Part shown: in pieces, positions 5,395-8,216 of the stretch
Position numbering within the stretch: the stretch's first letter is position 1
Layout of the letters: every line of letters starts with the position of its first letter
DNA from: Verrucomicrobiota bacterium
Lineage (GTDB): Bacteria; Verrucomicrobiota; Verrucomicrobiae; Chthoniobacterales; UBA10450
NCBI GenBank assembly: GCA_005887855.1
Contig: VBQB01000181.1
Coordinates: forward strand, 1-8,216
DNA: 8,216 bases
Direction of reading: 5' to 3'
Made by a program: the position numbers and the translations under genes
The notes under the pieces: model-generated
The model's input: only the letters and a program-made list of their open reading frames with translations
Databases searched by the model: none
What the model was told of the DNA's origin: nothing

Positions 5395-5466
5395 CCGTTT
5401 TGCTCGACGAGGTGCGGCGCTGACGTGTTTGGAACGCGCGCGTTACGCCGCCCACGAAACGGCGGC
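5390..5466. repeat. Degenerate palindromic repeat / hairpin at convergent junction
   Basis: The left part (5390-5416) starts TGTAGCCGTT like copy 2 at 192 and stays similar to it through GGTGCG, allowing small gaps. The right part contains CCGCCCAC (5448-5455) after a GCGT block, as in copy 1. Here GCCGCC (5447-5452) pairs with GGCGGC (5461-5466) around an 8-nt loop. Between them lies a perfect 12-bp palindrome, AACGCGCGCGTT (5433-5444). The region fills the 77-bp gap between convergent ubiE and the DUF4340 gene and may stop transcription from both sides; there is no T-run. It appears to be a decayed or composite member of the same repeat family. Confidence 0.45.
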
Positions 5467-5471
5467 GAGGA

Positions 5472-7301
5472 TCATCGTTTCGTACCCGGTGATGCGCTCG
5501 CCGCGGGACTGGGCGACGTAGATGGTTGCGCGACGAGCGACAACTTCAGGGTGTTAAGATCGGAATTGCTGATAACAAAAATGCCTTCCCGCTCCTCGAC
5601 GCGCGCGAACCATGTTCCATCACGGGCCGCGCCGCCTACAGACAACCTGTGGGAGCTCTTGTCGTCGGGCGAAGTGGTAAACGTGATCGCGAGCTGTGGT
5701 TTTTCGAAGCCATGCTGCGGCTGCGTTGCGCCAATCCAACGCACGGCATGCAGACTGGACAACGTGCCAAGCAATGACTGCAGATTCGTCTGATTGATTT
5801 CGCCGGTCCCTTTCACCCAAGTCCATTTATTGTTTGAATCGCGGACCAGCGACCGCTCTTGATCAGCTACGACGCTCAAGCGGTGAATTTGTTCTGGCTT
5901 GAATTTGAAGAGCGACAATTCCTGCCACAGGAAAGGGTCAACAAGAATGTTATCGAGTAAACCGCGACGCACCGCCACGATAAAAGGCTCATCCCCGAGC
6001 CGCGCGTAAACGTTGTCGCCGTCCACTTTTCCGAACGCGATTGTCGCAAAAGGTTGCTCACCGGCTTTGCTTTCAGCGGTGTTCTCCGAGGCAAATGAGC
6101 TAAAGGTCAATCGCAGGTGCGGCTTATCGAGCCCGTACTTCGGCAAATCGGAAGCGATGTTCTCAACAAATTTCGTGACTTGCTCATTTTGGAGTGTGTC
6201 CAGCATGCGTCGGATTTGACTCGAATTTGCCGGTGCATTATTGCGGCTGACGATTGTCCAATTCTCACCTTTGCGCGCGAAAACAGTTTTACCCTTGTCG
6301 CGCGCCTCGATCGTGATGCGGTCAAGAATATTTGTGTCGATTCGAACCAAGTGCCGGTCGCGCAAATCGTCGGGTTTGATGTTGAGAATTTCTTCAATTT
6401 TCTTCGGCAGAGTATAAACGAACCCGCGGGGTGCAGACCGCACATAAACCTGGTCCTTTTCTTTCTCCGGCACGCTACCGATCTGCAGCATCTCCCCTTG
6501 TTTGTCGTCCGGTCCAAATAACGTAATCACTCCACGCGGCTCGGCCAAGCCGTAGGGGTGCAGATCGCCGCGATCGTCCGTAACAAACTGTTGAATACGC
6601 GCCGTGGTAACTTGCCCGATCAAATCACCGATCTTTTGATCGTCGCCACGCGCGCGGAGTGGTTTTAGGATTTCCCAGTGATCGCCCTTTTTCTGCAGCT
6701 CCATTTCTCCAGCAGGCGTCTTTAACACGACGCGCGAGACTTGCGTGGTGACCAGATCGGTCAATTTCTTGTCGCGAAATTCCTCGGGCTTTTTCTCGAT
6801 GTCTCTTTTGATGGTTTGGGCAGCGAGAAACGTTTCCTTTGAATTTTCGAAGCGCACATACATCTTGCCTTCGAGGGCGGCGTCTTTCCCAAATAAAATT
6901 TCCGGTGACCGATCCTGCCCGATCAATTTGAGCTTCAGCTTCGGCTTGTTCAGGCCGTATTCATTGAGCTTGCCTTTGTCGGCCTCAATTTCTTTTGCCG
7001 AAATCGTCGCGTCCTTCTGCCAGCTCCCCAAATCCAAGAGTAATTTCTCGATCAAAGAATTGTCTGCTTGGTCTTTGATCGGCGTTTCGAGGCGCCATTT
7101 ACTGTCGTGGCGGCGCATCTCGATCTTATCGTCACCATTCTGGATCACGATTTGGTCGATTTTGTCTTGATCGAAGTTGACTACATTTTGCGCTTGGCGT
7201 GTCGCTTCTTCCGTGCTCGGCTGTTTGAGCTCAAAAAATCTGAAGTATGCGAAAATGGCGAGGGCAACCGCAGCTAAAGCGAGGGTGGTCTTCCAATTCA
7301 T
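5472..7301 (-). CDS. DUF4340 domain protein, membrane-anchored, four internal repeats
   Basis: This 609-aa protein carries DUF4340-type modules, a family found next to GldG-like and ABC-transporter genes and of unknown biochemical role. Residues 5-22 form one N-terminal hydrophobic segment (after MNWK), which should anchor it with the bulk outside the cytoplasm. Four modules repeat about every 140 residues. Each has a Trp strand (W69, W209, W348, W493) and then a YGL-x-x-P turn (YGLNKP 115-120, YGLAEP 250-255, YGLDKP 389-394, HGFEKP 530-535). Between modules come FRDKKL (175-180) and LRDRHL (313-318). The C-terminus (591-609) is a Ser/Pro/Ala tail resembling that of the BamD-like protein. The ATG at 7301 directly precedes the membrane segment; it lies 16 nt after the stop of the GldG-like gene, so the two are co-transcribed. 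No catalytic residues are evident, and a binding or structural role with the ABC system is inferred. Confidence 0.88.
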   Translation of the reverse strand: MNWKTTLALAAVALAIFAYFRFFELKQPSTEEATRQAQNVVNFDQDKIDQIVIQNGDDKIEMRRHDSKWRLETPIKDQADNSLIEKLLLDLGSWQKDATISAKEIEADKGKLNEYGLNKPKLKLKLIGQDRSPEILFGKDAALEGKMYVRFENSKETFLAAQTIKRDIEKKPEEFRDKKLTDLVTTQVSRVVLKTPAGEMELQKKGDHWEILKPLRARGDDQKIGDLIGQVTTARIQQFVTDDRGDLHPYGLAEPRGVITLFGPDDKQGEMLQIGSVPEKEKDQVYVRSAPRGFVYTLPKKIEEILNIKPDDLRDRHLVRIDTNILDRITIEARDKGKTVFARKGENWTIVSRNNAPANSSQIRRMLDTLQNEQVTKFVENIASDLPKYGLDKPHLRLTFSSFASENTAESKAGEQPFATIAFGKVDGDNVYARLGDEPFIVAVRRGLLDNILVDPFLWQELSLFKFKPEQIHRLSVVADQERSLVRDSNNKWTWVKGTGEINQTNLQSLLGTLSSLHAVRWIGATQPQHGFEKPQLAITFTTSPDDKSSHRLSVGGAARDGTWFARVEEREGIFVISNSDLNTLKLSLVAQPSTSPSPAASASPGTKR

Positions 7302-7317
7302 AGATCGAATCGAAGAA

Positions 7318-8216
7318 TCAAACGCGTCGCTGCCACCACACCACGCTACCGATTACGGCTGGAATCAACGGCATTAACACTAGGATCATCCAGCGCAAAC
7401 TGCGTAACCCATTTTCATCGAGAGTGAAGGTGAGAGGTCTGGGGATTTTTGGCGCGATGCCGATAAGCTGTTCGCGGCTGAGGAGCCAATTCACGCTCCC
7501 GGAAATAAAATCGAGGGACTGCTGATCTTGGGTGAGCGCCTTGTCTTGAATAAACGTCGCGTTGCTTACCACGACTAAACGCGACGAATTCACCTGCACC
7601 CGTTCGTCCGCGCTGCCGCCTTTTTCGATCGCCGCGCCGATCATTGGCGGAGCGCCGCTATTTCTGTTCGCGTCGGCCTGCAGCTTTGCCTGGTCGTCCG
7701 AGTTGTAATCGGTCTCGGCAAAATAACCTTTCTCCGCCTGAATCAGCGGCTCGAGGCGAATATTGGCAGCGCGAACACGATCAGGCTCAAGCGTAAGCGA
7801 AGATGTGCCGCCAAAGAACAGCGCACGCACGTCAGCCAGTCGTTTTGTGATCGGGCTGTCGCCCAGAAAATGCGCCTGCACATCGCGAGTTAGCGCGAGC
7901 TCCTGGATCCCGGTGCGCAGGAAAACCATCAGCCGGTCGTCGTTCACCCTTACCCCGAGCTCGTTAAGAAACGCGTCTAGCTTGGGCGTCTTCGCCGCGG
8001 GATCGAGAAGCACCAGAATCCGTCCCTGTTTGTTCCAGAAGTCGCGCAACAATTGCATTTCACGATCAGAGAAATCGTACTGTGGTCCGATGATCATGAC
8101 CGTCTTCAACTCTGCCGGAATTGCGCCAACATCGAAAAGATTCAACTCCTGGAACTTGATGTTTTCGCCCTCGATGAATGTCTTGAGCACGGAAACGGGG
8201 CTGTTTCCGGAAAGTG
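7318..8216 (-). CDS. GldG-like ABC transporter auxiliary protein (5' end outside window)
   Basis: The frame is open from the right edge to TGA at 7320-7318, giving 298 visible residues. The GTG at 8190 is an internal Val codon, not a start, because the frame continues upstream (LSGNSPVS before it). The sequence matches the extracytoplasmic domain of GldG/'ABC-type uncharacterised transport system' auxiliary proteins. It shows the alternation TVMIIGPQYDFSDREMQLL, then GRILVLLDP ('liiagP...ls..e...l', 'G.llvllDP'), a VVVSNATFIQD strand, and 'FISGSVNWLL'. The end is a membrane segment (LRWMILVLMPLIPAVIGSVV) followed by WWQRRV, the usual C-terminal anchor. In this family the soluble domain sits between N- and C-terminal membrane segments beside an ABC permease and ATPase, which should lie just past the right edge. 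DUF4340 follows 16 nt later, a common pairing. Which substrate the system handles cannot be told. Confidence 0.85.
   Translation of the reverse strand, partial: LSGNSPVSVLKTFIEGENIKFQELNLFDVGAIPAELKTVMIIGPQYDFSDREMQLLRDFWNKQGRILVLLDPAAKTPKLDAFLNELGVRVNDDRLMVFLRTGIQELALTRDVQAHFLGDSPITKRLADVRALFFGGTSSLTLEPDRVRAANIRLEPLIQAEKGYFAETDYNSDDQAKLQADANRNSGAPPMIGAAIEKGGSADERVQVNSSRLVVVSNATFIQDKALTQDQQSLDFISGSVNWLLSREQLIGIAPKIPRPLTFTLDENGLRSLRWMILVLMPLIPAVIGSVVWWQRRV

Noticed and set aside
8188..8190. GTG at 8190 (minus strand) as the start of the GldG-like gene
   Set aside because: The frame stays open to the window edge and the upstream residues fit the family; the N-terminal membrane segment is still missing.
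1..8216. CRISPR array, insertion sequence, prophage, toxin-antitoxin or defence gene
   Set aside because: No regularly spaced direct repeats, transposase, integrase or defence-family motifs are seen; the only repeats are the short palindromes reported.

Overview
This window looks like an ordinary chromosomal stretch from a Gram-negative-type bacterium with an outer membrane. The best guess is a soil verrucomicrobium (Chthoniobacterales-like). That guess rests on the mix of families (BamD-like TPR protein plus LptE, a GldG/DUF4340 pair, MenG/UbiE, a small KARWA-motif basic protein), on 49-bp TGTAGC...GCTACA palindromes between genes, and on the near absence of Shine-Dalgarno sequences. No 16S rRNA or other decisive marker is present, so the taxonomic call is an inference.

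Layout, left to right. (1) The last 37 codons of seryl-tRNA synthetase (serS, +). (2) A convergent junction filled by two 49-bp palindromic repeats. (3) A DUF72/YecE-like gene on the minus strand, whose stop codon lies inside the second repeat. (4) A divergent spacer. (5) A tight plus-strand operon: a BamD-like periplasmic TPR protein, the lipoprotein LptE (starts overlap by GTGA), and a cytoplasmic kinesin-light-chain-type TPR protein 6 nt further on. (6) A tRNA-Leu(CAG) gene. (7) A hairpin, then a 106-aa very basic minus-strand protein with two copies of an 18-residue motif. (8) A 193-bp spacer holding a 19-nt piece that resembles the 5' end of a tRNA. (9) ubiE/menG (+), starting at TTG and ending in a repeat-like TTGTAGCC. 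(10) A compact convergent junction with a degenerate third repeat. (11) On the minus strand, a DUF4340 membrane-anchored protein preceded by a GldG-like ABC-transporter auxiliary protein that runs off the right edge.

Functionally, the central operon pairs two outer-membrane assembly branches: insertion of beta-barrel proteins (BamD-like) and delivery of LPS (LptE is the plug and partner of LptD). The minus-strand pair at the right is the extracytoplasmic part of an ABC system whose ATPase and permease should lie just beyond the window. serS, tRNA-Leu and ubiE are housekeeping genes for translation and menaquinone synthesis.

No clear new multi-gene system is visible: there is no transposase, CRISPR array, toxin-antitoxin pair or defence gene. 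The points most worth a second look are the palindromic repeats that supply stop codons to two unrelated genes, the small tandem-motif basic protein, the fourfold internal duplication of the DUF4340 protein, and the missing lipobox plus Pro/Ala/Ser tail of the BamD-like protein.
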